From WLWS01 sp047638675 (GTDB lineage: Bacteria > Pseudomonadota > Gammaproteobacteria > Eutrophobiales > Eutrophobiaceae): a DNA stretch of 64,000 nucleotides. Shown piece after piece: positions 32,925 to 42,402 of the stretch; position 1 is the stretch's first letter; every line of letters starts with the position of its first letter. Both the position numbers and the translations under genes were made by a program. The stretch is from assembly GCA_047638675.1 (NCBI GenBank), contig JBLIML010000004.1:1-64000 (forward strand), in the 5' to 3' direction. The notes beneath the pieces are model-generated. The model saw only the letters and a program-made list of their open reading frames with translations, made no database searches and was not told the DNA's origin.

Positions 32925-35276
32925 TTATTTGAAATTCTTTCTGAAATTGATGCCAAAAGTCCGCGGTTGATTCACAGTCAATCTTTGTTTGGCCCATCGA
33001 TTGCTGTAGAAGCCTTCGCCGCGTTCATCCCAAACATTGTCTACATAGATCGATGCGCTCCAGAGTTCCCCTTCGAGGCCAATTTTCAAATCACCCGTGG
33101 TATATGGGTCTTGATTCGATGGTGGCGTGGCGGAAATAGCAGCTTCAATACCGTTCAGAGAGTTTACTGACGCGCCAGTATAGGCAAGATCAAAGCTAAC
33201 ATAGGGTTGCGCACCAAAGACTTCTCGTTGAAAATTGTATTCAACGCCGAGCGCTCCTTTCCATTCTGGCGCAATCGGCAGGCGATCACCTTCATTCGCA
33301 CTTACCACAACCGGAGTACCAAAAGTGGCGTCCGCAGAAACCTTCGCACTGTTATAAGCACCCGAGCCGTATACATTCCAGCCTTCTGCCGGAAGCCAGG
33401 CAAAATCCATTTCAAAACCTCTGATTTCTGCCTCTGGAAAATTAGCAAAGAACACCTGGAAGAAAGGAGAGGGGTCTTCAACCTGTACAATGATGTTGTC
33501 CCACTTCATGATATACGCCGTCGCATTAACACGGAGTCTGCCATCGAGCCAGGTGGTCTTAGTTCCCCACTCGAGATTTTTCAATTTGTCCGAATCGAAA
33601 TTACCAAACAAAGACAAAACCTGGGCGCTGGAGCCTGGCTTAAGACCATTGACGCCGCCAACGCGAAACCCCTGTGAATAGGTCATGTAAATCATTTTGT
33701 CATCGTTAATATGATAAGAAACGTTAACCTTCGGCACGAAACCGGTTTCCTGTGTGCTGTCCTGAGCATCTTTAAAGAAAAATCCGCCGCTCGTTAAACC
33801 CTGTGGTTGTTCCTGACGACGGTTAATATCCTGCTTATATTTGAACCATCTCCCACCAGCCGTAATAGACAGGTTCTCAGTAAAATCAAATGTAACTTCA
33901 CCGAATATGGAAACCTGTTTTTCGGTATCGTCATAGAGTCCGAGGAAACCCACTGTGGTGGGGTTCTGAATAAATGAACCGGTATAGTAATACTGTAGAT
34001 AATTGAAGTAGGTAAAAGCGGCCGTACCGAGCAAGTCATCCTGAGTAGCCGTAAATATTGCTTCTTCTTTTTGGTTGTTGTAGAAAAATCCCAGGAGCCC
34101 GTGCCATTTACTGTCTGAATCACTGGGTGTTGCGATACGCGCTTCTACAGACACGCGTCTATCATCGCCACCGAGGAAAGCATACGAACGTGGATCACCG
34201 CCAAAAGCATAGGATACATAACCGTAATTGATGTAGCCCTGATTCAGGTTAAAGTTATAGTCTGCAGCATCGGCATTATATTCAAATTTGCGTTTATAGT
34301 AGGAAACTGCGAGCACGGTATCGGCGAACCCCAGCTTTCCTTCCACAGACAAGGCAAATTGATACCACTTGTCGGTGAAATTTTCGTCATTAAAGCGCAC
34401 CTGTTCCAGGTCACCGACATCGAGGTTTACATCACTAAACGCATCGTGTTTCAACTCCTGGTAGATAGCGCTAACATCAACAGTCCAATTATCATTCGGT
34501 GTCCAGCGTACAGCAGCACGACCACCGGTGGTTGTTTGAGTATTAACGTCATCTTCAACCAGATCGGCGTTGGTAAACGTCCCACCCTGACTCGTACCTA
34601 ATACATTATCGATATAACCCGCTTCCTCCGCGCGAAAGCCAACCATGCGAATGGCCAATTCATTTTCAATAATAGGGAAATTGAGCATCGCACTGACGTC
34701 ATATCCAGCATCACCGTGGTCGACCTTAGAGCCAGAGACGTCGATCCAGCTATCAAATTCATTAGCATCAGGCTTGTTTGTTATTATACGCAGAGTACCT
34801 GATTGTGAACTGGCACCAAAGAGAGTGCCTTGAGGTCCACTGAGTGCTTCGACCCGCTCTATATCAATAAGGCGAGGATCCGGATTAAATCCACCTGAGG
34901 TAAGGGGTTGCTCATCCAGGTAGACTGAACTGGATGGAATACCGCCAAACTGTAGACCAGCAGAGGCAACACCTCTGAATACAACAGAGGTCCCGCCGGG
35001 CTCACGTCTTGCAAATGAAAGACCGGGGACAAACTTCGCGTAATCGTCAATTTCGGCTAATCGTTTCTTTTGAATGGCATCAGTAGAAAAGGCCGTAATG
35101 GCTACCGGCAGATCCTGCAAAGTGGATTCACGCTTTGATGCCGTGACGATGACTTCTTCCAGCACGCTTTGAGCATTGGCAGATTGCATACCACCGACTA
35201 TTGCCGAAATGGCATAAGCTAGTGCGCGTTTGTGACTTGGCAAATAAGAAGGAATTCTATTGTCCTGGATGCTCAT
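32925..35276 (-). CDS. TonB-dependent outer-membrane receptor, first
   Basis: A 783-residue receptor importing an unknown nutrient across the outer membrane with TonB energy. A signal sequence ends near ANAQS (35-37), followed by the TonB-box-like EEVIVTASKRESTLQDLPVAI and plug domain through RVEALSGPQGTLFGASSQSG. The C-terminal barrel (about 250-783) has the usual alternating aromatic strands, and ends FGINFRKNFK. A related but longer receptor lies at 53372. Both belong to the large receptor class with the IITNKPD motif that is expanded in marine gammaproteobacteria. The ligand cannot be inferred from sequence. Confidence 0.9.
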   Translation of the reverse strand: MSIQDNRIPSYLPSHKRALAYAISAIVGGMQSANAQSVLEEVIVTASKRESTLQDLPVAITAFSTDAIQKKRLAEIDDYAKFVPGLSFARREPGGTSVVFRGVASAGLQFGGIPSSSVYLDEQPLTSGGFNPDPRLIDIERVEALSGPQGTLFGASSQSGTLRIITNKPDANEFDSWIDVSGSKVDHGDAGYDVSAMLNFPIIENELAIRMVGFRAEEAGYIDNVLGTSQGGTFTNADLVEDDVNTQTTTGGRAAVRWTPNDNWTVDVSAIYQELKHDAFSDVNLDVGDLEQVRFNDENFTDKWYQFALSVEGKLGFADTVLAVSYYKRKFEYNADAADYNFNLNQGYINYGYVSYAFGGDPRSYAFLGGDDRRVSVEARIATPSDSDSKWHGLLGFFYNNQKEEAIFTATQDDLLGTAAFTYFNYLQYYYTGSFIQNPTTVGFLGLYDDTEKQVSIFGEVTFDFTENLSITAGGRWFKYKQDINRRQEQPQGLTSGGFFFKDAQDSTQETGFVPKVNVSYHINDDKMIYMTYSQGFRVGGVNGLKPGSSAQVLSLFGNFDSDKLKNLEWGTKTTWLDGRLRVNATAYIMKWDNIIVQVEDPSPFFQVFFANFPEAEIRGFEMDFAWLPAEGWNVYGSGAYNSAKVSADATFGTPVVVSANEGDRLPIAPEWKGALGVEYNFQREVFGAQPYVSFDLAYTGASVNSLNGIEAAISATPPSNQDPYTTGDLKIGLEGELWSASIYVDNVWDERGEGFYSNRWAKQRLTVNQPRTFGINFRKNFK

Positions 35277-35530
35277 GGTTAATCTGCCCCTTGAATTTAG
35301 GATAGGCGTGGACGCTTTATGCCTGTATACGTAATATACTAACCGATGTTGTAATTATTACCAAATGAGTTCTTTGCCAATAGTTTAAGTAATTTAACAA
35401 CTTAACACGACATCTAGAACTTAATTCAACATAAGGTGTGGTATTAATACTACATATAGGAGATCACTTTACCTCAAACTGAAGTGCACGCGTATGTGAG
35501 CCAATTATTTTTAAATAGAAAGCCGTTTTT
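35277..35530. promoter_or_regulatory. divergent promoter region with a GTATTAATAC palindrome
   Basis: A 254-bp AT-rich region between the divergent receptor and beta-propeller-like genes. A perfect 10-bp palindrome GTATTAATAC lies at 35441-35450, about 80 bp before the plus-strand gene. Several -10-like AT boxes occur, but none can be assigned with confidence. Confidence 0.35.
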
Positions 35531-36478
35531 ATGACCATTCTTATCGCAACTTCTGTTGTCCGTGGCGCGCATCAAGGTGAAAGTCACGGCGGCGTGTATC
35601 TCGTTGATATTGAACACGAGCGGGTAGTTCAAACAATTGACTGGAATACTGCCAATATCGATTGGCAGGGTCGAGGTTGGGATAGAGGCTTACGAGGGAT
35701 TGCTTTTGACGGTGACAGGGTATTTATAGCAGCGAGCGATGAATTGTTTGAATATACGCCGGACTTTAGTCTGGTGGCCTCTTACCGCAATAAGTATCTA
35801 AAACATTGCCATGAAATTTGTTGTCATAAACGACGTCTGTTTTTAAGCTCGACCGGCTTTGATTCCATACTCGGTTTTGACCTGGACAACAACCGGTTCT
35901 CCTTCGGACTGAGCCTGTCTGATTTGGGAAACGAATTTCGTGGCTCACCTTTTAACCCTGAATCCGATCAGGGGCCGCAAGCGCATAACAGTCTTCATGT
36001 TAACAATATCGTTTGTAATAGCGATGCTATGTATGTCAGTGGCCTTCGAACAAGGGGTTTACTGGAGTACACGGGCCAGCACATTAAAAAATTGATAGAG
36101 TTGCCAGAAGGCATTCATAATGCGCGACCCTACGAGGAAGGGATTTTGTTCAATGACACTGAATCTGACGTCGTAAGATATGTCAGCAAAGCCGGGCAAC
36201 ATGCGTTTAAAATTCCGAGGTATGATGAACAGCAATTAACCCATAGGGAGCTCGGCGATGACAGAATTGCGAGACAGGGCTTTGGTCGTGGCCTGTGCAA
36301 TTTGGATGACGGGATTATCGCTACGGGATCTTCTCCGTCGACCATTACTTTGCATAACCTCCACACGCTTAAAACATTCAAACAGATAACTTTGTCTTTT
36401 GACATACGAAATTCAATACATGGACTGGAAGTCTGGCCTTATGATTTTATCTTTCCGGCACAAACGAATGAAAGATAA
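35531..36478 (+). CDS. beta-propeller-like protein of unknown function
   Basis: A 315-residue cytoplasmic protein without a signal peptide. Repeated short strand patterns (GVYLVDIEHERVVQTIDW, GDRVFIAASDELFEYTPDF, HKRRLFLSSTGFDSILGFD, IIATGSSPSTITLHNL) spaced 40-60 residues apart suggest a six-bladed propeller. Conserved-looking HCHEIC-like and RGLRGI segments may be functional. I do not recognise the family with certainty; it recalls uncharacterised DUF4915/TIGR03032-type proteins. It lies divergent from a TonB receptor and 46 bp before an exported SAM hydrolase, and near a TPR-sulfotransferase. Confidence 0.6.
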   Translation: MTILIATSVVRGAHQGESHGGVYLVDIEHERVVQTIDWNTANIDWQGRGWDRGLRGIAFDGDRVFIAASDELFEYTPDFSLVASYRNKYLKHCHEICCHKRRLFLSSTGFDSILGFDLDNNRFSFGLSLSDLGNEFRGSPFNPESDQGPQAHNSLHVNNIVCNSDAMYVSGLRTRGLLEYTGQHIKKLIELPEGIHNARPYEEGILFNDTESDVVRYVSKAGQHAFKIPRYDEQQLTHRELGDDRIARQGFGRGLCNLDDGIIATGSSPSTITLHNLHTLKTFKQITLSFDIRNSIHGLEVWPYDFIFPAQTNER

Positions 36479-36524
36479 ATCATCTGAACAAGCTAATCAC
36501 GCTGAAAATTTTTGAGGAACGTAT

Positions 36525-37427
36525 ATGTTTAATTTTAAGGCATCAATAACGGCTATTACCATGATCTTCCTTTGCCATACACAGGTAGCATGGTCACAAA
36601 ATGCCCTGGTATTTCAAACTGATTTTGGTCTCGAAGAACCTGCTGTCGCCTCCATGAAAGGCGTCGCCTATGGCGTGTCCTCGGAACTGAAAATGTTTGA
36701 CATCACTCATGAGATTCCGGTGTTTAATATTTGGGAGGCAGCTTATCGTCTGAATCAAACGGCAAAGTACTGGCCAGGCGGCACGGTGTTCGTTTCTGTC
36801 GTTGACCCAGGTGTGGGCACGGAGAGAAAGTCAGTGGTACTAAAAACAAATTCGGGACATTACTTTGTCAGTCCTGATAACGGCTCATTAACACTGGTCG
36901 CTGAAACTTTAGGCATTGCTGCAGTAAGGCAAATCGACGAAGTCGTGAACAGATTGAAGGGCTCGGAAAAATCCCACACCTTCCACGGTCGCGATGTCTA
37001 TGCCTATACCGGCGCTCGTCTCGCATCAGGGAAAATTACCTTTGAGGAAGTTGGGCCTCTTCTGGAAAACAGGGTGCTTAGTATCGAGTACCTTAAGCCG
37101 CTTATCGGCAACGGCAAAATTGAAGGTAATATTCCCATACTGGATATTCACTATGGAAATGTCTGGACCAATATCGATAACGAATTTTTCACTCAACTTG
37201 GGTTGAATATCGGCGATAAGGTATGGGTAAAAATATCGCGGGGTAATAAGCTGCTGTTTAAAGAGAAGGTTCGCTTTGTGAGTTCATTTGGCGGAGTGGC
37301 GCCTGGTGAGCCTGCGCTTTATGTGAATGACGTGTTGAATATTGGTATAGCCATCAACCAGGGTAATTTTGCTGAGCACTATGGCATCTTACCCGGCCCT
37401 GATACGAACATAGAAATTTGGAAGTAG
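36525..37427 (+). CDS. exported SAM hydrolase (SAM hydroxide adenosyltransferase)
   Basis: A 300-residue protein of the DUF62 family, which hydrolyses S-adenosylmethionine to adenosine and methionine. LVFQTDFGLEEPAVASMKGV, FDITHEIPVFNIWEAAY, VVDPGVGTERKSVVLK and FVSPDNGSLTLVAE are the family blocks, and FHGRDVYAYTGARLASG follows. Residues 1-24 form a clear Sec signal peptide ending VAWSQ, so the enzyme is predicted outside the cytoplasm, where SAM is not expected. It may act on another nucleoside ligand or salvage external SAM. It follows the propeller-like gene by 46 bp. Confidence 0.85.
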   Translation: MFNFKASITAITMIFLCHTQVAWSQNALVFQTDFGLEEPAVASMKGVAYGVSSELKMFDITHEIPVFNIWEAAYRLNQTAKYWPGGTVFVSVVDPGVGTERKSVVLKTNSGHYFVSPDNGSLTLVAETLGIAAVRQIDEVVNRLKGSEKSHTFHGRDVYAYTGARLASGKITFEEVGPLLENRVLSIEYLKPLIGNGKIEGNIPILDIHYGNVWTNIDNEFFTQLGLNIGDKVWVKISRGNKLLFKEKVRFVSSFGGVAPGEPALYVNDVLNIGIAINQGNFAEHYGILPGPDTNIEIWK

Positions 37428-37457
37428 GGTTGTCAGGAAGGATATGACGATGCAAAC

Positions 37458-39473
37458 TTAATTGTTGTTGTCTAATTCAAGCAGATGCTGATATCGGGGT
37501 AATATGGGCTCAAGCACTTCAATTAACTCACCGAGATGTTTGGCATACTTTTGCGAGTGATTTATTGAGTTTGTATAGATCGGTTGACGAACCTGTTCCG
37601 AACTGGGGGTTCTAACCGGCCGCTGTGTTTCATAGAAAGTCAGGCAATTATCCTCCCAGGGTAAATTGCAATACTCCAGAATGCGTCGAACCTGGTTTTC
37701 AAAGTCGGTTACCAGTTCTTCATACTGAACAGTCAGTATGCGTCCTGGCAGGACATCGTGCCAATGGTCCATCATTCTCTGGTATTCAAGGTAGTATTCA
37801 CCTATCTCGACGAGGTCGTAGGTAAAGGCCTGGCCTTTGGCGAATAATTGTCGATAGCAACTGAGACAGGCATCCAGAGGGTGACGACGCGCATCTATAA
37901 TCTTCGCATTGGGCAGAATTAAGTCCAGAAAACCTATCAATGAAAAGTTATTTGGCATCTTGTCGATAAAGTATGGAGTGCTATCAGATCTATGCATTTT
38001 TGCGTAGTGTAAATAATCATTTCCCAGTGCACTAAAATGAGATTCAGAGAGTTCTTTCACCGCTTCGGGGTAATTGACACCATCAGCACGATTCCTGTTT
38101 AGTGAGGTTGCGACGCGACTTAGGTAGGGTAATTCGCTCGTTCCTTCAACCAGGCTATGACTGGCAAGAATTTGCTCCTGGAGTGTTGAACCTGAACGAG
38201 GTAAGCCAAGTATAAAAATTGCTGACGCATCTTTAAGACCAGGGCCTGCATTTTTTTCGAATAACTCTCTGTTATAAACTTCTATAAGCCTATCGTGCAG
38301 TGTTTCTGTTAGCACGGGATCATAGTTTTCCGAGATTCGCCTGATAGCGTTGCCCTCTTCGTAATAGCGCCAGGCTTTATCATAATCATCCTTGTCTTCA
38401 AAGGACTTCGCCAGGGTAAAGAAAAAGCTGACCTTCGATTGATCATCTAACTCAGGATCCTTTACACATCGTTGCATCTCTTCTATATCGGCACTACTAA
38501 ATTTATAGGTTTTGAGGTTTGATAAACTCCAATAGGCTTCACCATGATTCGGATTCAATTCAATACATTTTCTGTATGCATCTATTGCGCCGTCCAGTTC
38601 GCCTACGGTTTTCAATACGTGACCCAGGCCAAGATGGGCTCCCGTATGATTTGGTTTTACTTCTAGTGCTTTTCTATAGGCTTCAATCGCATCAAAAGTA
38701 AGAGAAGACGGTGCAAGTGTACTGCCGAGAAGGAAATGCGCCTTAACAGCGCCGGGATTTAGTTCAGTGGCCTTTTTGAAGCACTCAACAGCTTCTTCAA
38801 GGCGGTGGCTTTCTTTATACACATTCCCGAGATCAATGAGGGCATCAACAAAATCAGGTGCAAGTGAAAGCGCTTTGCGCAGATACTTTTCTGCTTCGTA
38901 TTCGCGATTACCAATGAATACGACTAATCCTAATAAGCGTAATACATCAACGTTACCGGGATCATCGTCAAGAAGTTTTCGATAAACCCGTTCAGCTTCC
39001 TTAAATTTCCCTTCGCGATGTAAAGCAAGACCCTGAGCCATCAGTTTACGGTGTGGGGATAATTCGAAAGATTTTTCGTAGGCTTCATCAGCCTCTTTAC
39101 CGCGACCAAGGTTGCCGAGTGCCTTTCCAAGAGTAAAAAAGGCAGCATCAAGGCTCGGATCGAGATTCACCGCCTTTTGCAGAACCGTGACAGCCTCTTC
39201 GTAGTTGGCCTTTTGAAATAACAATAGACCAAGATCTTCATGGGGTTTCGCAAATGTAGGTGCAAGCGCAACTGTTCGTCGCAGATATCGCTCGGCTTCA
39301 TCCAGCTGGTTCGATTTAAATAATATTACGCCAAGCAATCCAAGCATGCTTACATCATCAGGACTAAGCGCTACAGCCGCCCGGCATTTTTGCTCTGCAT
39401 GGGTTAAATCACCTTTGCCCAGTAATTCAATTATTTCATTGAACTGATATTTTGATGCTTGTGCGAGTGACAT
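37458..39473 (-). CDS. TPR-sulfotransferase, first
   Basis: A 671-residue protein with about ten tetratricopeptide repeats (residues 1-325) and a C-terminal Sulfotransfer_3 domain (about 410-660). The 5'-phosphosulfate loop of PAPS binding reads ILGLPRSGSTLQEQ at 421-434, and the 3'-phosphate region appears as AKIIDARRHPLDACLSCYRQLF. The end has TPSSEQVRQPIY, shared with the paralogue at 51310. Such proteins are common beside TonB receptors in marine gammaproteobacteria; their acceptors (protein, glycan or small molecule) are mostly unknown. It converges on the SAM hydrolase gene with 30 bp between. Confidence 0.88.
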   Translation of the reverse strand: MSLAQASKYQFNEIIELLGKGDLTHAEQKCRAAVALSPDDVSMLGLLGVILFKSNQLDEAERYLRRTVALAPTFAKPHEDLGLLLFQKANYEEAVTVLQKAVNLDPSLDAAFFTLGKALGNLGRGKEADEAYEKSFELSPHRKLMAQGLALHREGKFKEAERVYRKLLDDDPGNVDVLRLLGLVVFIGNREYEAEKYLRKALSLAPDFVDALIDLGNVYKESHRLEEAVECFKKATELNPGAVKAHFLLGSTLAPSSLTFDAIEAYRKALEVKPNHTGAHLGLGHVLKTVGELDGAIDAYRKCIELNPNHGEAYWSLSNLKTYKFSSADIEEMQRCVKDPELDDQSKVSFFFTLAKSFEDKDDYDKAWRYYEEGNAIRRISENYDPVLTETLHDRLIEVYNRELFEKNAGPGLKDASAIFILGLPRSGSTLQEQILASHSLVEGTSELPYLSRVATSLNRNRADGVNYPEAVKELSESHFSALGNDYLHYAKMHRSDSTPYFIDKMPNNFSLIGFLDLILPNAKIIDARRHPLDACLSCYRQLFAKGQAFTYDLVEIGEYYLEYQRMMDHWHDVLPGRILTVQYEELVTDFENQVRRILEYCNLPWEDNCLTFYETQRPVRTPSSEQVRQPIYTNSINHSQKYAKHLGELIEVLEPILPRYQHLLELDNNN

Positions 39474-39806
39474 AACAAATACGAATGATTATAAGTTCTG
39501 AGTCCAAAAGTTAACTCAATGACAGGCTGATGTCGTGTTGTGATTTGTTAGCCATTATAGATAAACCTGTAGAATTAAACATAGATATATATGATTTCCT
39601 CCACAAATGGGTATTGGCGAATAAGATAGAAATTAAACTGCCCAGGCTTCATAAATAGCGCGCTGAAATGTCATGGTTTATATACGAAGAATGGAAAATT
39701 TGGTAAAATTCGGTGGCAGTTATGGCAATAATCAACTATTTAATGCTTTTAGTGTTTTTACGTCTAACCAGCATAAAAAGCATAGACTAAATTTCCAGTA
39801 TCCAGG
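39474..39806. other. AT-rich intergenic region, likely two promoters
   Basis: This 333-bp stretch lies between divergent genes and should hold promoters for the TPR-sulfotransferase (minus) and the Rieske oxygenase (plus). I see no convincing palindrome, repeat or small gene. Confidence 0.3.
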
Positions 39807-39815
39807 ATGAAATAC

Positions 39816-41012
39816 ATGAGTTCAGCAGATATATCGACATTGTTTAAAGACCAAATAAAAGGTTTTTCCCTTCAACAAGCTTTCTATAAAGATGCTGATA
39901 TTTATCAGCGCGAAATTGACCGGATTTTCATGAAGTCCTGGCTTTACGCTGGACACATAAGTCAGGTGCCTGAAGTCGGCGACTATTTTCTTTATGATCT
40001 GGATACAGAATCTGTAATTATTATCCGCGAGAGTAAGGATGATATTAAAGCCCTGATGAACGTTTGCCGCCATCGAGGTTCAAGGGTGTGCCTCGATGCC
40101 AGCGGAAATAATAAATTGCTGGTTTGCCCCTATCATGGTTGGACCTATGAGAAAGATGGTGCATTACGCGGCGCCAGTTATACCGCTAGTGACTTTGATA
40201 AATCGAAATACTCTCTCAAGTCAGTTAGTCTCAAAATTTTTCATGGCATGATCTTTATTAATTTTGATAGTGATCCTGTTTCGTTTGATCCCATTGAAAG
40301 AGACCTGGACGAGAGTCTTCGCCCCTATCACATCGAAAAAACAAAAATCGCTCATAAGCAAAGTTATCCTATGAAAGCAAACTGGAAACTTGCTGTGGAA
40401 AATTATAGTGAGTGTTATCACTGTGTGTCTGCTCATCCTGAATATGCAGAGGCCCATGGACGTTCTTTCTCCGATAAGGATATGGAAGACTTAACCAAAA
40501 AGGTAATGCAAAACGCTGAAAAAGCCGGTTTATCAAACTGCAGTATCAATTACGACTGGCTGGAATCCGGCGGAGTTGGTATAGATCGCAGCTATGATCG
40601 CTACCCACTTTTAAAGGGCTTCGTAACAGGAAGTCGAGATGGAAAACCAGTGGCGCCACTTTTGGGAGAGCTCAAGGATTATGATGGTGGAACTGCGGAC
40701 ATGCATATTGGTCCGCCAACCTTTTTTCTTACGTACTGTGATCATGTTGTGGTTTATCATTTCAAGCCACTTACTCTCGATACCGCTGATTGCGAAATTA
40801 CCTGGCTCGTCAATGAGACGGCCGAAGAAGGTAAAGACTATCAACTGGAAGATCTGATTTGGCTTTGGGACGTGACTACACTCGCTGACAAACGAATTAT
40901 TGAAAACAATCAGAAAGGCGTAAACTCACATTTTTATCAGCCAGGTCCCTATACGGCTATGGAGGATTTTGCGCAAGGGTTTATAAATTGGTATCTGGCG
41001 CTAATGAAATAA
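39816..41012 (+). CDS. Rieske non-heme iron oxygenase, betaine/choline-type alpha subunit
   Basis: A 398-residue oxygenase. The Rieske cluster ligands are Cys84 and His86 (CRHRGSRVC) and Cys104 and His107 (CPYHGWTY). The mononuclear iron site is in NWKLAVENYSECYHCVSAHPEY with His202 and His207, a pattern shared with choline, glycine-betaine (GbcA) and carnitine monooxygenases, which demethylate or cleave quaternary amines. ATG 39816 is preferred over 39807 because AGGA (39804-39807) is 8 nt before it. No reductase gene is adjacent, so electrons must come from elsewhere. Substrate is uncertain. Confidence 0.85.
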   Translation: MSSADISTLFKDQIKGFSLQQAFYKDADIYQREIDRIFMKSWLYAGHISQVPEVGDYFLYDLDTESVIIIRESKDDIKALMNVCRHRGSRVCLDASGNNKLLVCPYHGWTYEKDGALRGASYTASDFDKSKYSLKSVSLKIFHGMIFINFDSDPVSFDPIERDLDESLRPYHIEKTKIAHKQSYPMKANWKLAVENYSECYHCVSAHPEYAEAHGRSFSDKDMEDLTKKVMQNAEKAGLSNCSINYDWLESGGVGIDRSYDRYPLLKGFVTGSRDGKPVAPLLGELKDYDGGTADMHIGPPTFFLTYCDHVVVYHFKPLTLDTADCEITWLVNETAEEGKDYQLEDLIWLWDVTTLADKRIIENNQKGVNSHFYQPGPYTAMEDFAQGFINWYLALMK

Positions 41013-41036
41013 TAATTGCCAACAGGGCAGGCTAAG

Positions 41037-42272
41037 CTATTTCGCGAAATTGGAGCCCTTTTCAACAATTACATATTGATCTGAAGAGTAGCCGTTGAAT
41101 CGAGTAGTGGTTGCCGATCCATAAGCACCAGTTAAGCCGAATTCTATCCAGTCACCTGTATCAATGGACGAAGGCAGGAATATAGTTTCTGTAAAACAAT
41201 CCGATGAATCACAGGTGGGTCCATAAACTTTAAACTCATCCAAAGTATCTAGAAGAATCTGCGACTCACGGTGCACTTTAATCGGTAATTTGAAAAAAGT
41301 AACAAACTGTTCCATGAACCCGCCATAGATCCCGTCATTTAAGAACAGGATGTTATCTTTCCTGCGATGTTTTACACGGGTCACTAATGAAGATGATGCG
41401 GCAACCAGACTTCGGCCAGGTTCACATACAAGCTCGCACTTAGATTTAGAGAACCAAAGATGAAACTGCTCATCAATGGCCGCAAAGAATTCAGATAATG
41501 GTGGAATGCTTGAATTACGGTACTGTGCAGGAAAACCACCACCAACATTGAGCATTGTGATATCGACTTTCGCCTTCTTTGCAATAATTGCCGCGGCATA
41601 TATAAAGTCCTTATAGGCTTTGGGCGTAAAACATTGTGTGCCCGGATGAAAAGTAAGAGCAGGTCTATACCCGGCCTTGCTTATCATCTTCAATAGTACG
41701 CTCGCCTCTTCTGGTTGTGCTCCAAATTTCGTATTGAGGTCTTGCGCAGCATATGAGCCCTTAATCTTAAATCTTACTGTGAGTTGGACTGAAGGATCCT
41801 TGCCAATGACGGATTGAATCTTCTGCAGTTCGATTTCGTCATCCAGTGCAAACGAGCGGACACCATATTGAAAATAGGCTTGTTCAATTTCGTAAACGGA
41901 TTTTATTGGGTTGTCATAAAAAATAGTGGCTTGTGCATCCAGTTGTCGCACCAGGGCGATTTCAGGAATTGAGGCCGCGTCAAAGAAATGTATCCCGGCT
42001 GCAATGAGATGTTCAAGCACGAGGGCTTCGCCATTGGACTTGACGGCGTAAGCGACTTTACCGGGAAAATTATTAACGAAAAGATCAACACGTTTACTTA
42101 GCTCTTCAGGGCAGAAACAATGAACAGGGAAATCCGGGCGTAAGCGTTGAATAAGGTCTGCTGTATCCTTAAATCGTTCTATTGCCTGATTATCCTTGCC
42201 TGAAGGGAAAGAATCGAGACGGCTTATTTGATGGAAATCTGCTGCAGTCTGGCTGTTCATCATTTTGCTCAC
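41037..42272 (-). CDS. ornithine/lysine decarboxylase, eukaryotic-like fold III
   Basis: A 411-residue PLP decarboxylase of alanine-racemase fold. PLP Lys78 lies in AYAVKSN, the phosphate-binding glycines in MLNVGGGFP, and the catalytic Cys354-Asp355 in GPTCDSSDCF. EFGLTGAYGSATTTRFNGY closes the site. These are features of ornithine decarboxylases that make putrescine, and some relatives prefer lysine (cadaverine) or carboxyspermidine. It is divergent from an Lrp-type regulator with a palindromic operator between them, suggesting amino-acid-responsive control. Confidence 0.85.
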   Translation of the reverse strand: MSKMMNSQTAADFHQISRLDSFPSGKDNQAIERFKDTADLIQRLRPDFPVHCFCPEELSKRVDLFVNNFPGKVAYAVKSNGEALVLEHLIAAGIHFFDAASIPEIALVRQLDAQATIFYDNPIKSVYEIEQAYFQYGVRSFALDDEIELQKIQSVIGKDPSVQLTVRFKIKGSYAAQDLNTKFGAQPEEASVLLKMISKAGYRPALTFHPGTQCFTPKAYKDFIYAAAIIAKKAKVDITMLNVGGGFPAQYRNSSIPPLSEFFAAIDEQFHLWFSKSKCELVCEPGRSLVAASSSLVTRVKHRRKDNILFLNDGIYGGFMEQFVTFFKLPIKVHRESQILLDTLDEFKVYGPTCDSSDCFTETIFLPSSIDTGDWIEFGLTGAYGSATTTRFNGYSSDQYVIVEKGSNFAK

Positions 42273-42344
42273 TTTGTTGCCTGGAAGTCGTTTACAAGTT
42301 GTTACAGTATCGGCAATAAACCAGTCAGAATGAAGATGTTAAAC

Positions 42345-42379
42345 TGTCATTATTATGTATAATTCTAGAGAATATGACA
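42345..42379. promoter_or_regulatory. nested palindromes between ornithine decarboxylase and lrp-type gene
   Basis: TGTCAT (42345-42350) and ATGACA (42374-42379) flank two adjoining palindromes: ATTAT-GT-ATAAT (42352-42363) and ATTCT-AG-AGAAT (42362-42373). The block ends 24 bp before the Lrp start. Lrp/AsnC octamers bind repeated degenerate AT-rich palindromes, so this is the likely operator of the regulator and the decarboxylase. Confidence 0.6.
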
Positions 42380-42402
42380 CTATAACCAGGCAAATAGACT
42401 AA

